DNA from: Shouchella patagoniensis
Lineage (GTDB): Bacteria; Bacillota; Bacilli; Bacillales; Bacillaceae_D
DNA length: 64,000 bases
Direction of reading: 5' to 3'
Assembly: GCF_002019705.1 (NCBI RefSeq)
Contig: NZ_KV917377.1
Coordinates: forward strand, 3,845,938-3,909,937
The position numbers and the translations under genes were made by a program. Of this stretch, positions 1 through 10,045 are shown in pieces. Numbering within the stretch: position 1 is the first letter of the stretch; the number at the start of each line of letters is the position of its first letter. Under the pieces are notes generated by a model. That model saw only the letters and a list, made by a program, of their open reading frames with translations. It did not search any database and had not been told where the DNA came from.

Positions 1-11
1 GGGCAATGAGA

Positions 12-39
12 AAGACACCTGAAAAGGTGTCTTTTTTTC
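12..39 (+). terminator. Rho-independent terminator
   Basis: AAAGACACCT and AGGTGTCTTT arms around a short GAA loop are followed by a T run. It ends transcription of a gene lying left of the window. Confidence 0.8.
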
Positions 40-129
40 GTCTATAGACAAAGCAAAAGAGACTGCTTCGGAGAAGCAGAAAAGATTAAGGGAAAGTAGC
101 TCATATAAAAAAGAGCTCTGTCCAACAGA

Positions 130-566
130 CCTCGTGAGTAGCCATCGTTGAATCAGCATCATGTGTCCCTGTGAGACGTAGGGGTTGTTTTCGTGCGACA
201 GCGTGAGTAGCCTTCGAGGAAAAAAAGGAAGAAGGAGATTTTTACGTCATTCATCAACCGCACACGACAAATTGAGTTTTCTCATAAATCTTCCCTGAAA
301 TAGAACATATCGGAGAACGCAGGGGTTGTTTTCGTAACACAACATGAGAAACTTCCATGAAAACACCCCATGTCCAACATCCCCGAAGAAAATCACCCCG
401 GAGCAAAAAACGTTGCCAGCTATAGCAGAAACAAAAAAAAGGAAGAAGGAGGTTTTTACGTTATCCCTCAACCGAACACGACAAAATGACTTTCTCAAAA
501 ATCTTCCCTGAAAATAGAACACATAGGAGTACGCAGGGTTTTGTTTTTGTAAAACCACATGAGCGA
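130..566. repeat. Diverged direct repeat of about 130 bp, two copies plus partial copies
   Basis: Copy A (about 220-348) and copy B (about 433-563) share a run of As, GGAAGAAGGAG, TTTTTACGT, CAACCG, ACACGACAAA, ATCTTCCCTGAAA, TAGAACA and ACGCAGGG followed by a T-rich stretch and a GAG. A partial copy at about 175-212 repeats the ACGTAGGGGTTGTTTTCGT and GTGAGTAGCC parts, and another GTGAGTAGCC lies near 135. A minus-strand frame (247-558) runs through both copies, but it has no ribosome site and looks like repeat-driven openness. The stretch 40-600 is therefore probably non-coding. Confidence 0.6.
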
Positions 567-601
567 ACCCTTAGTAACTTTAAGAAAAACGTTGCGAGAC
601 A

Positions 602-648
602 ATAAAAAACACACCTATCTAAGAGAACTTACGTTGATAGGTGTGTTG
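602..648 (-). terminator. Terminator of the collagen-like gene
   Basis: ACACACCTATC (609-619) pairs with GATAGGTGTGT (636-646), and on the minus strand the stem runs into a T-rich stretch. It lies just after the stop of the collagen-like gene. Confidence 0.8.
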
Positions 649-656
649 CAAATTTA

Positions 657-2358
<1,702 letters not shown>

Positions 2359-2389
2359 TAATGGCAAGCAATAAATGGGTGAGTGATAC

Positions 2390-2416
2390 AAAAAACCCCT
2401 TCTAGTGGGAAGGGGC
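2390..2416 (-). terminator. Terminator of putB
   Basis: CCCCTTC and GAAGGGG arms followed by TTTTTT on the minus strand lie just beyond the putB stop. Confidence 0.75.
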
Positions 2417-2429
2417 GGGGATGGTTGAG

Positions 2430-3347
2430 TTATTTTTTAAAGAATCCTCGTAACGCAAACACAATATTCTGTGGGCGTTCAGCAAGACGGCGCATGAAGT
2501 AACCAAACCAATCCGTACCAAATGGGACATAGAGACGAACTTTATAACCTTCAGAAACCAATTCTTTTTGTAATGCTTCACGAAAACCATAAAGCATTTG
2601 GAATTCAAATTGATCACGTGAGATTTGGTTTGTGTCTGCATATCGTTTAACTTTTTCAATAATGGTATGGTCATGAGTAGCAATTGCCGTATAGCTGCCA
2701 CTATCTAGATGCTTATAGATAATCGTTAAATAGTTTTCATCAACTTTGCTTTTTTCTTGGAAAGCGACTGTTTCTGATTCTTTATATGCTCCTTTAACAA
2801 GGCGAAGAGGCACTCCTTTAAGTGAGAGAACATCAGCTTCTGAACGATGTAAGTAGGCTTGAATGACGGTACCAACATTATCATACTCTTCACGTAAGAT
2901 TGCTAAGATGCGCAATGTTTGTTCGCAATGAGAATAATCTTCCATATCAATCCGAATAAAAATATTAAAACTACGAGCTGTTTGGCAAATACGTTTCATA
3001 TTTTCAATGCAAAATGCTTCATCAATATCCAGACCGAGCTGGGTCATTTTTAATGAAAGATTGCATTCTACTTGCGTTTCGTTAATTGCACGCAATACAT
3101 TAAGACAAGCCTCAGTTGATTCAATTGCTTCTTCACGTTCTGTTACAAATTCACCTAAGTGATCAAGCGTACACGCTAATCCCTTGCTGTTTAAAATCTT
3201 CACATTCGCCATCGCGTCTTCGAGTGTCGCTCCTGCTACAACTTGTGATGCTCCAAACTTTAGGCCCCATTTTTTAGCTGCCTTATTAAGTGGTTTGCTT
3301 TTAGCAAGCTGCATAAAAAACGATCGAAGTGGCTGGTCAAGGACCAT
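2430..3347 (-). CDS. putB: Proline dehydrogenase (FAD-dependent)
   Basis: This enzyme oxidises L-proline to 1-pyrroline-5-carboxylate and passes electrons through FAD to the respiratory chain. The 305 residues match the length of the monofunctional Bacillus enzyme and form a single TIM-barrel domain. The C-terminal substrate-binding motif FMRRLAERPQN is present. The ATG is preceded by AGGAGGAATGAC. A sigma-54 promoter lies about 47 bp upstream, and the divergent neighbour is a sigma-54 activator. The next pathway enzyme, RocA, is encoded beyond that regulator. Confidence 0.93.
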   Translation of the reverse strand: MVLDQPLRSFFMQLAKSKPLNKAAKKWGLKFGASQVVAGATLEDAMANVKILNSKGLACTLDHLGEFVTEREEAIESTEACLNVLRAINETQVECNLSLKMTQLGLDIDEAFCIENMKRICQTARSFNIFIRIDMEDYSHCEQTLRILAILREEYDNVGTVIQAYLHRSEADVLSLKGVPLRLVKGAYKESETVAFQEKSKVDENYLTIIYKHLDSGSYTAIATHDHTIIEKVKRYADTNQISRDQFEFQMLYGFREALQKELVSEGYKVRLYVPFGTDWFGYFMRRLAERPQNIVFALRGFFKK

Positions 3348-3393
3348 ATGTCATTCCTCCTAAGATGATCTGTTTCTACTATAGTAATAACTA

Positions 3394-3409
3394 TGCAAAA
3401 ATGGTGCCA
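3394..3409 (-). promoter_or_regulatory. Sigma-54 (-24/-12) promoter of putB
   Basis: On the minus strand the sequence is TGGCACCATTTTTGCA. This has both the TGGCAC (-24) and TTGCA (-12) elements at the canonical spacing, 36 bp beyond the putB ribosome site. Confidence 0.88.
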
Positions 3410-3450
3410 AGTGATTAAGCGTTTTCATTCTAGTTTTTTAATGAGAATTC

Positions 3451-3486
3451 GTCTAATATAGAAAGTAATAGAAGACATAATTGTCT
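3451..3486. promoter_or_regulatory. Candidate activator-binding (UAS) region for putB
   Basis: GTCTAATATAGA (3451-3462) and AGACATAATTGTCT (3473-3486) are small inverted repeats sharing the TGTCT/AGACA half-site. They lie 42-92 bp upstream of the putB -24/-12 promoter, where enhancer sites of sigma-54 activators usually sit. The same half-sites form the palindrome at 5061-5074. Assignment to the neighbouring activator is inference. Confidence 0.35.
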
Positions 3487-3520
3487 AATGAGTTATACAT
3501 GATTGATTAGGAGGTTTGTT

Positions 3521-5050
3521 ATGCAAAAGATATTAAAAGATGTTGCAAAGCCTTTTGGTCACGAACCAAAAAATGATGCGCTGAAATTGCCTGAAACGTT
3601 GCCGTTTATACACTTACCATCATTTCATAAAGATCAAGGAGATATTTATACAACCAATGAACGAAATGAAGTAGTTGGAATGATTTATAAGGAAGAACTA
3701 TTGGGGCTCGTATTAGATGAATTAAAGCGGCTTCACTCTTTTCAAGAAACATTAATGAGAGCCATGGATGATGCTGTGACAATCGTTGATGAAGCCAGTG
3801 CAGTATTAGCTGTTAACCATCGTTCAGAAGAATTGTATGGCTTAAATAATGTTGAGATAAAAGGAAAGCCTTTACATCATTTCTTTGATGAAGAAGCGCT
3901 TGTACTTTGGTCCGTCATGAAAGATAAACAGCCAGTGATTAATCAGTACAATCAACCAAAGCCGGGTTTACATGTGATTGTAAATACAGTTCCTGTGTTC
4001 CAAGGGGTTGAATGCATTGGGGGGATTTCGATTGAACGAGATATTACTGATGTTGTTAAATTAAATGAAGAACTTACGACGACCACTGCGACACTTCGCG
4101 ATCTGAAAATGGACAACGAAACCCCTTTTCATAAGATCATTGGGAATAGCAAGCCGATCAAACGGGCGATTGAGTTGGCAGTTAAAGTAGCAAAAACGGA
4201 AGCAAACTTGCTTATTACGGGCGAAAGTGGTGTTGGGAAAGAATTGTTTGCCGAAGGTGTACATCAAGCAAGTAGACGAAAAGAAGAACCTTTTGTTGCA
4301 ATTAACTGTGGTGCAATCCCTGCGGCTTTGTTTGAAAGTGAGTTATTTGGTTATGTTCAAGGTGCGTTTACTGGTGCTGTAAAAGGTGGTAAAAAAGGAA
4401 AACTGGATGCTGCAAAAGGAGGAACGTTGTTTCTTGATGAAGTAGGGGAAATGCCACTTGAACTACAAGTAAAGCTTTTGCGTGTGTTGCAAGAACGAGT
4501 CTATTACCGAGTTGGAGATCATAAACCAATTCCACTTGAAGTTCATCTTATTGCAGCAACAAACCGTGATTTGGAAGAAATGATTCGAGCAGGAACATTT
4601 CGTGAAGACCTTTATTACAGATTACATGTTATATCACTTTATGTTCCTCCTTTACGTGAACGAATGGAAGATTTACCGGAGTTAATTCAACGCTTTGGAC
4701 ATGAATTCGCGCTAAGGTATGAAAAACCAGTGCCAAAGTTTGATCCAGAAGTGATGTATATGCTTGGGAATCATCGTTGGGAAGGGAACATACGGCAACT
4801 ACGAAACCTAGTAGAACGAGTTGTCATTCTATCTAACGAAGCGGACGATATGATTCGTTGGTATCATTTACCTGAATCATTTCAACGCCAAGGAAAACAT
4901 GTTTCATCAATTCCAAGCGAATCCACTGATCAACGTAGTGAAATTAAAGATGCATTACAAAAAACATATGGGAATAAGTCGGCAGCTGCAAAAATGCTCG
5001 GTATTTCTCGTGCAACTCTGTACAACAAGTTAAAACAATACGGTTTATAG
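3521..5050 (+). CDS. Sigma-54-dependent activator, PAS-AAA-Fis (RocR type)
   Basis: This 509-residue activator is expected to switch on proline or arginine catabolism together with sigma-54 (SigL). A PAS sensor spans about residues 75-185. The AAA+ domain has Walker A GESGVGKE, the sigma-54 contact loop GAFTGA and Walker B GGTLFLDEV. The C-terminus is a Fis-type helix-turn-helix ending in SRATLYNKLKQYGL. ATG 3521 is chosen because AGGAGG (3509-3514) lies inside the longer TTG-started frame. The gene is divergent from putB and convergent with rocA, both of which carry -24/-12 promoters, so both are the likely targets. It differs from the PucR-type PutR that controls proline use in B. subtilis. 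Confidence 0.88.
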   Translation: MQKILKDVAKPFGHEPKNDALKLPETLPFIHLPSFHKDQGDIYTTNERNEVVGMIYKEELLGLVLDELKRLHSFQETLMRAMDDAVTIVDEASAVLAVNHRSEELYGLNNVEIKGKPLHHFFDEEALVLWSVMKDKQPVINQYNQPKPGLHVIVNTVPVFQGVECIGGISIERDITDVVKLNEELTTTTATLRDLKMDNETPFHKIIGNSKPIKRAIELAVKVAKTEANLLITGESGVGKELFAEGVHQASRRKEEPFVAINCGAIPAALFESELFGYVQGAFTGAVKGGKKGKLDAAKGGTLFLDEVGEMPLELQVKLLRVLQERVYYRVGDHKPIPLEVHLIAATNRDLEEMIRAGTFREDLYYRLHVISLYVPPLRERMEDLPELIQRFGHEFALRYEKPVPKFDPEVMYMLGNHRWEGNIRQLRNLVERVVILSNEADDMIRWYHLPESFQRQGKHVSSIPSESTDQRSEIKDALQKTYGNKSAAAKMLGISRATLYNKLKQYGL

Positions 5051-5053
5051 TTG

Positions 5054-5081
5054 ACACATTTGTCTAAATAGACAGATGTGT
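5054..5081. promoter_or_regulatory. 28-bp near-perfect palindrome between regulator and rocA ends
   Basis: Arms ACACATTTGTCTA and TAGACAGATGTGT differ from perfect symmetry at one position, with core TGTCTAAATAGACA (5061-5074). It is not followed by a T run, and a separate terminator lies just downstream. It may be an enhancer site for the sigma-54 activator or simply a 3' hairpin. Confidence 0.4.
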
Positions 5082-5088
5082 TTAAACA

Positions 5089-5121
5089 AAAAGACACGAT
5101 CTTGTCTAGATCGTGTCTTTT
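5089..5121. terminator. Bidirectional terminator between the sigma-54 activator and rocA
   Basis: AAAAGACACGATC pairs with GATCGTGTCTTTT, giving A/T tracts on both sides, so it can serve both convergent genes. Confidence 0.85.
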
Positions 5122-5135
5122 CATGTGATATCGAC

Positions 5136-6686
5136 TTAATACATCTCTGAAATGGTTTTTGCTTGCATATGCAGTGCAAGATAATCCGGGCCACCGGCTT
5201 TTGAATCCGTTCCAGACATTTTGAATCCTCCAAATGGATGGTAGCCAACAATCGCTCCAGTACAATTACGGTTGAAATAAAGATTGCCAACATGGAAATC
5301 ATATTTCGCCTGTTCGATTTTTTCACGGTTATTTGTAATAACTGCACCAGTTAAACCATATTCCGTGTTATTTGCAATCTCCAGTGCTTCGTCATAGCTG
5401 GACGCTTTGCTGATTGCTAAAACAGGTCCAAAAATTTCTTCTTGCATCACGCGCGCTTTTGGATCAACATCTGCAAAAATGGTTGGATGAATGAAATAAC
5501 CAGTACTGTCATCACTCTTTCCTCCAGCAACAAGTTTGCCTTCTTCTTTGCCTACCTCAATGTAGCCTGTAATCTTGTCAAATGCCGCTTGATCAATGAC
5601 TGGTCCCATATAATTATTGTTTGGTTCAGCAGGGTTACCAACTGTTAATGCATTTGTTTTTTCAATGACTTTTTCTAATACTTCATCATAAACATCGGCA
5701 TGAATAACGGCACGTGACCCAGCGGAACATTTTTGGCCTGAGAAACCAAATGCAGAAACAACAATTGCTTCCACAGCTGTATCGATATCAGCCTCATTAT
5801 CAACAACAACTGTGTCTTTACCACCCATTTCTACAATGACACGTTTGAGGTGATTTTGTTCTTTTTGAACGATTGCTGCGCGCTCATATAGACGGACACC
5901 TACGTCACGTGAGCCGGTAAATGTAATTAATGCTGTTTTTGGATGCTCAACAAGGTAATCGCCAACTTCACTACCGCTTCCTGGAACGAAGTTGATTACT
6001 CCTTTTGGTACACCAGCTTCTTCTAATACTTCAACAAATTTTGCCGCGATAACTGGAGTTGTACTAGCCGGTTTAAGTAATACTGTATTACCTGTAACAA
6101 GAGGGGCAACTGTTGTTCCAGCCATAATTGCAAAGGCGAAGTTCCAAGGAGAAATAACCACAGTTACGCCAGTTGGTGTATACATGTAGTTATTTAATTC
6201 ACCTTCACGGCTATTGACTGGTTTCCCTTCAGCAAGTTCGATCATTTGACGAGCATAGTATTCCATAAAGTCAATGCCTTCCGCCGTGTCACCATCAGCT
6301 TCTTTCCAAGGTTTTCCGCCTTCTTTTACAAGCAATGCTGAAAATTCATGTTTGCGACGACGAACAAGGGCTGCAGCGCGTACAAGAATATTCGCTCTTT
6401 CTGCTGGTGTCACTTTTCGCCACGTTTTAAACGCTTCGCTTGCAGCTTCGATTGCTTGTTCTGCATGGTCTTTTGTTGCTTTTCCAGTTGTTCCAATGAT
6501 TTCTTCTTTGTTTGATGGATTATAAGAAGTGATCTTCTGTTCGGTTTCAATTCGCTCACCATTAATAAGTAGAGGGTAGTGGCCGCCGAGTTCGGATTCA
6601 ACTTTTTTAATAGCGTCAAGTAACGCCTGTTTGTTTTCTTCGACTGTAAAATCTGTAAATGGTTCATGTTTGTAAGTTGGTAACAT
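5136..6686 (-). CDS. rocA: 1-pyrroline-5-carboxylate dehydrogenase
   Basis: This NAD-dependent enzyme converts glutamate semialdehyde/P5C to glutamate, the second step of proline and arginine degradation. It has 516 residues, the usual RocA length. The catalytic motifs are [10 protein letters not shown] (general base Glu) and [10 protein letters not shown] (nucleophilic Cys). The N-terminus, [14 protein letters not shown], is typical of the Bacillus enzyme. The start is preceded by GGAGGATTTTTT. It has its own sigma-54-type promoter and forms a split regulon with putB. Confidence 0.94.
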   Translation of the reverse strand: MLPTYKHEPFTDFTVEENKQALLDAIKKVESELGGHYPLLINGERIETEQKITSYNPSNKEEIIGTTGKATKDHAEQAIEAASEAFKTWRKVTPAERANILVRAAALVRRRKHEFSALLVKEGGKPWKEADGDTAEGIDFMEYYARQMIELAEGKPVNSREGELNNYMYTPTGVTVVISPWNFAFAIMAGTTVAPLVTGNTVLLKPASTTPVIAAKFVEVLEEAGVPKGVINFVPGSGSEVGDYLVEHPKTALITFTGSRDVGVRLYERAAIVQKEQNHLKRVIVEMGGKDTVVVDNEADIDTAVEAIVVSAFGFSGQKCSAGSRAVIHADVYDEVLEKVIEKTNALTVGNPAEPNNNYMGPVIDQAAFDKITGYIEVGKEEGKLVAGGKSDDSTGYFIHPTIFADVDPKARVMQEEIFGPVLAISKASSYDEALEIANNTEYGLTGAVITNNREKIEQAKYDFHVGNLYFNRNCTGAIVGYHPFGGFKMSGTDSKAGGPDYLALHMQAKTISEMY

Positions 6687-6723
6687 AAAAAATCCTCCTT
6701 CAAAATCAGTTCAGTAAATTAAA

Positions 6724-6739
6724 TGCAAGATGTATGCCA
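6724..6739 (-). promoter_or_regulatory. Sigma-54 (-24/-12) promoter of rocA
   Basis: The minus strand reads TGGCATACATCTTGCA, with the -24 (TGGCAT, one deviation from TGGCAC) and -12 (TTGCA) elements correctly spaced, about 38 bp upstream of the rocA start. DNA immediately beyond it is a mobile-element remnant. Confidence 0.75.
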
Positions 6740-7258
6740 AGTTTACGGGGAAAGGATCGGCAAGGAACCATTGATATGGGCAATGGACGGCACTTTAAAG
6801 GGGTCGACAAACACAGCGAAGAGCACCAAGGCTTTCATTTTGATATTTGCAACCCGGATAAGCTCATTTTGTTTGAATCCCCTATCGATGCGTTAAGTTA
6901 CTACAGCGTCAAACAAAATAGCATTCAAAATGCCCGTTTAATGAGTATGAACGGTTTGAAGCCTGCGACGATGAGTCACGTGGGTAAGCATATGCTTGAT
7001 CAAGGGTACAAAGTCAAAAATGTGGTGTTGGCAGTCGACAACGATAAGGCAGGGCGTGCGTTTGTTGACCAATTAAAAACGAGGATGCGTCCAAATGATG
7101 CGCTGGTCAAAGACGAGAAAGCCAAAGATCACTTTTTTCAAACCGATTTGTCGAAGACAAAAGATTGGAATGAGGATTTTAAACAAATGACCAAGCAAGG
7201 CGACCAAAAAGAGAAAGCAGGGAAAACGAAGGACAAAGAGCCGGAAAGGGAAAGGTAA
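6734..7258 (+). pseudogene. 5'-truncated toprim (DUF3991-type) mobilisation/primase-like protein
   Basis: The 174 residues contain toprim signatures, the acidic FESPIDALSYY segment and VLAVDNDKAGRAF, as found in plasmid and integrative-element proteins with DUF3991 plus toprim domains. The catalytic N-terminal part is missing and there is no ribosome site. The open frame starts inside the rocA promoter. The Lys/Glu-rich tail (KEKAGKTKDKEPERER) ends at a stop. It is best read as the tail of a larger protein left by a deletion. Confidence 0.65.
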
Positions 7259-7411
7259 AGGAGGCGGCAGTCAAATTGAAGGAAATATAAAATTGGAAGG
7301 AAAAGTTGATGAGATAAGTGGGGGAAAGAACTCAATGCAGTTTATAGTAACAACTTCTTTGTGGTTAAATTCTAAGCTTTTTATCAAACGAATACCTTTA
7401 ATTGAAGATAT

Positions 7412-8450
7412 TTATACAATTCCGTACATACATAACAGTAGACGCTTTTGAATGTCTGCCCGATCCAGCCGTTCGTATTTGGCTAAGCTTTGAAAAACAC
7501 CGGTAAAGTTCATCCGTAAATCAGTCTCTTTAAATATGTCAATCAGTTCTAACAGCCACCAACGCTTCGCAATTACTTGTTTGAGCTGAGAGAGCCGTTC
7601 CGGCTCTTTTTGGGGTTCTATTGGTGAAACAGATATCCAGTCATTACGATGGTTGGTAATAGAAACTTTCGGGTTCTTGGGGATTGTTCGATTGAATTGA
7701 TCTAATTTATTGTGCAACTTTTGTTGTAACTCGGAGATGATCGGCTCAACATCCATAGAAAGACCTAAGGCCTCATAATATTCCTGTCGCTTTTCCTCAA
7801 AGTCGAGGGGTAAATCTTCATCAGGGTTCCGATATCTATCAGCGCCTACGACCCAAATTTCTTTGCATCGAAGTTTATCTCTTAAGGATTGCAAGACGGT
7901 TATTTCATAATTAATGCGATTGACCCTCGGATTTCCTTTCGTGTCTTTTTCAAGAACGACCTTTATGAACTTCTGTGGAATTACTTCATTAATTGGGACA
8001 TCGTCGTTAATAGGAAAATACTTTTGTCGCGTGCCTATGTACTTTTTAACCAGATTTAACGCTTCAATCACAGGCTGATGTTTTAGGTTGTTAGAACGGA
8101 ACTCTAAAATACTCAATAACTCTGAAATCGCGGTTCGATAAGAAAGGCTATAGGATCTTTTCATTTTGTAATACACTTTCTCCCTATAAACATTCTTATT
8201 ATACTTGAGTTCTTTTAGTAAATTTTGTGCAGTTTCTTCGTCCATGACAGAGAACAATACGTCCCTCACGACATGCTCTTGATTTTCCAACATGTTTTCA
8301 AACAACGAGATTAGAAGATTGTTTTTCCTCGAACACGTTTGATCTCTCTTAACAATTCTCGATCAACTTTCTTTTCTGCGTGCCCGTTAATATTATGCGT
8401 TATGGTCATCAACAGTTCGACAAGAGCATCCGTAATCTCACGGCATCGGG
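7412..8450 (-). pseudogene. Tn3-family transposase remnant
   Basis: The frame 7412-8305 encodes a central-to-late part of a Tn3-family transposase, recognisable by CKEIWVVGADRYRNPDEDLP, LEFRSNN, ETDLRMNFT and the KRLLLCMYG tail. Upstream sequence to about 8450 continues the homology in another frame (REITDALVELL, HAEKKVDRELL, RVRGKT), so a frameshift lies near 8330. The N-terminal half and the catalytic C-terminal part are absent. No Tn3 terminal inverted repeat was recognised, so the element cannot move by itself. Confidence 0.8.
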
Positions 8451-8481
8451 ACCAAAAGAAAGCAGATAACAAGGTATAGCG

Positions 8482-8606
8482 AACCGCTTTGTCTGATCAC
8501 GGTTGCTACGCACAACCAAATCCGATCCACACGCCGGGCACGTTCGTGGCTCTGATTCCACTTGAGGGTAAACCTCGGCAGCCGTCACTTCACCAGGCGC
8601 TACTTA
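8482..8606 (-). pseudogene. Fragment with a topoisomerase-type C4 zinc-finger half
   Basis: A minus-strand frame reads VAPGEVTAAEVYPQVESEP then RTCPACGSDLVVRSNR. This resembles the first half of the C4 zinc finger at the end of type IA topoisomerases and some NERD-domain proteins. The second Cys pair is missing and stops flank it. It looks like debris of an accessory gene. Confidence 0.35.
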
Positions 8607-8609
8607 GAT

Positions 8610-9397
8610 TTAAGGGTACGTATACTTCCTCCCCATGGATTTGTCTATGAATGATTGGGTTGAAAGAATCTTTGTTTGAGCTCTCCACGTCTCTTTTGTG
8701 TTTGGTTCGTACACCCACACCTAATATACTTGTTATTGGGTTCTCCGATTTGTTCATACCATGCAACGCTCCTCTTTCTTATTACTTTTATATTATGGAT
8801 CAAAGTATTGGTGATAATGTGTCCTAATGCTTCTGAATGCTCTAGGTAAGGGTGGTGAGCAGTGCCTCACTCGCGTATGATATGAACGGGCCAACATGAG
8901 GTAGCCCCATGAAAATATGAATTTACAACGCGAAGAAATTCAAATACTAAAAGCTAAAATTGTTCACTTGAGACCGAGAAATTTGATCTTTGAATGATAA
9001 TAAACGTGGGGGTTGACAATGGATCAAGGTTGTCCTTCGGGTTCCCGCTTAATATACCCATTGCCATCCTCCTAAGTAAGTTTATTTACGCGCCACCTTT
9101 CTGTTTGCACATTTATCAGGGTGCCCAGCGTATTAAGTAATATGTAAAGCCTATGCACTCCTGCATCGACTCGTTCGGCTGTTTTTTATTGAAAGGAATA
9201 AGACGGACAGCTTAATGCTGATGGAACATTTTTTGCGAATAAGGATGAGCGCCTTCCATCTTCTTTTTTGCGCCCTCATATATCCGCTTCAGCGGGGATG
9301 GTCCACGCATGCAGTCGGTTATTTTGCATAAAACAATCTTTCCTTAGAAAAACTAACGAAAATAAGTTGGAAACTAGCTAAGGAGAGTGACGACTAC
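8610..9397. other. Degenerate intergenic DNA in the decayed segment
   Basis: No convincing gene, RNA or repeat was seen. A short plus-strand frame from about 8918 (MNLQREEIQILKAKIVHLR) resembles a coiled-coil stretch but has no ribosome site. Local GC varies, consistent with old gene remnants. Confidence 0.4.
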
Positions 9398-9904
9398 GTG
9401 GATGAAGAAAAAAGGTCAATGAAAACAGCAAGAATGAACAGCTAGAGCCGTTTCGAAGTGCCGATAACCAGGACAAAGAAGATGACCACGAATCAAGGAC
9501 TGAAGCTCTCGGAGGGTGAGTTCCGCTAAGAGCGGGAGAGCAAGGTCCGACGCTTATGGAGGACTTTCATTTTCGGGAAAGGGATCGATTTTACCCATGA
9601 TCCACTCCTACAAACGCGCCTATTCTCTTATACGGACACGCAGTTGCTTCGTCTTGGTGGGCCAAACTTTCATGAGATTCCCAGAAAAACGATTAACAAA
9701 GGACAAGTTGCCAACCATAACAGCTCGCTTGCAAACAATTCACCATACACGGTCAGTGAGGCAGACACGAATGAATTTGACACGCAATTGGTCGCGACGA
9801 TTGTTGCTCATCGGTTTTGGGATAATAAATCGTTTAAGAAAAGTTTTCGAAGCAATTTTTTACACGAGTACCCTCTGATATTGAAATTTTGGAGGGTATG
9901 TTAA
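9398..9904 (+). pseudogene. Broken catalase gene (KatX/KatE type)
   Basis: Several frames together spell parts of a monofunctional haem catalase: an N-terminal piece (ENSKNEQLEPF, then KKMTTNQGLKLSEGEF), [12 protein letters not shown] in another frame, then [34 protein letters not shown] and [20 protein letters not shown]. Two joins, EDFHFREK to GIDFTHD and FHEIP to KTINKGQ, skip large parts of the normal protein, including the catalytic His region. There are also several frameshifts and two in-frame stops. A GTG with AGGAGAG upstream marks the old start at about 9398. The 3' part after about 9790 is not recognisable. No active enzyme can be made. Confidence 0.75.
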
Positions 9905-9979
9905 ATAGAAAACGTAAAAAGGGAGCGTTATTGATGGAGCTAGGCTGAGAATGGGTGATGAAATCATGATATAAGTCAA

Positions 9980-10010
9980 AAAGCATCCCATAGTCTTTAC
10001 AAGGGATACT
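9980..10010. other. Hairpin upstream of the glycosyltransferase gene
   Basis: AAGCATCCC and GGGATACTT form an imperfect stem about 40 bp before the glycosyltransferase start. There is no T run; it could be a 5' leader hairpin. The function is unknown. Confidence 0.25.
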
Positions 10011-10045
10011 TCAAGTTACGTCGGTTATGAAAGTGAGGATATAGG

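Noticed and set aside
247-558. Minus-strand frame of 103 codons
   Set aside because: It only spans the two copies of a direct repeat, has no ribosome site and no protein-like conservation.
8640-8765. Minus-strand stretch with CGCTNQTQKRRGELKQRF
   Set aside because: No start, no ribosome site and no family recognised; treated as degenerate DNA.
9516-9878. 120-codon plus frame in the catalase region
   Set aside because: The catalase pieces lie mostly in the other frames; this frame is a by-product of frameshifts.
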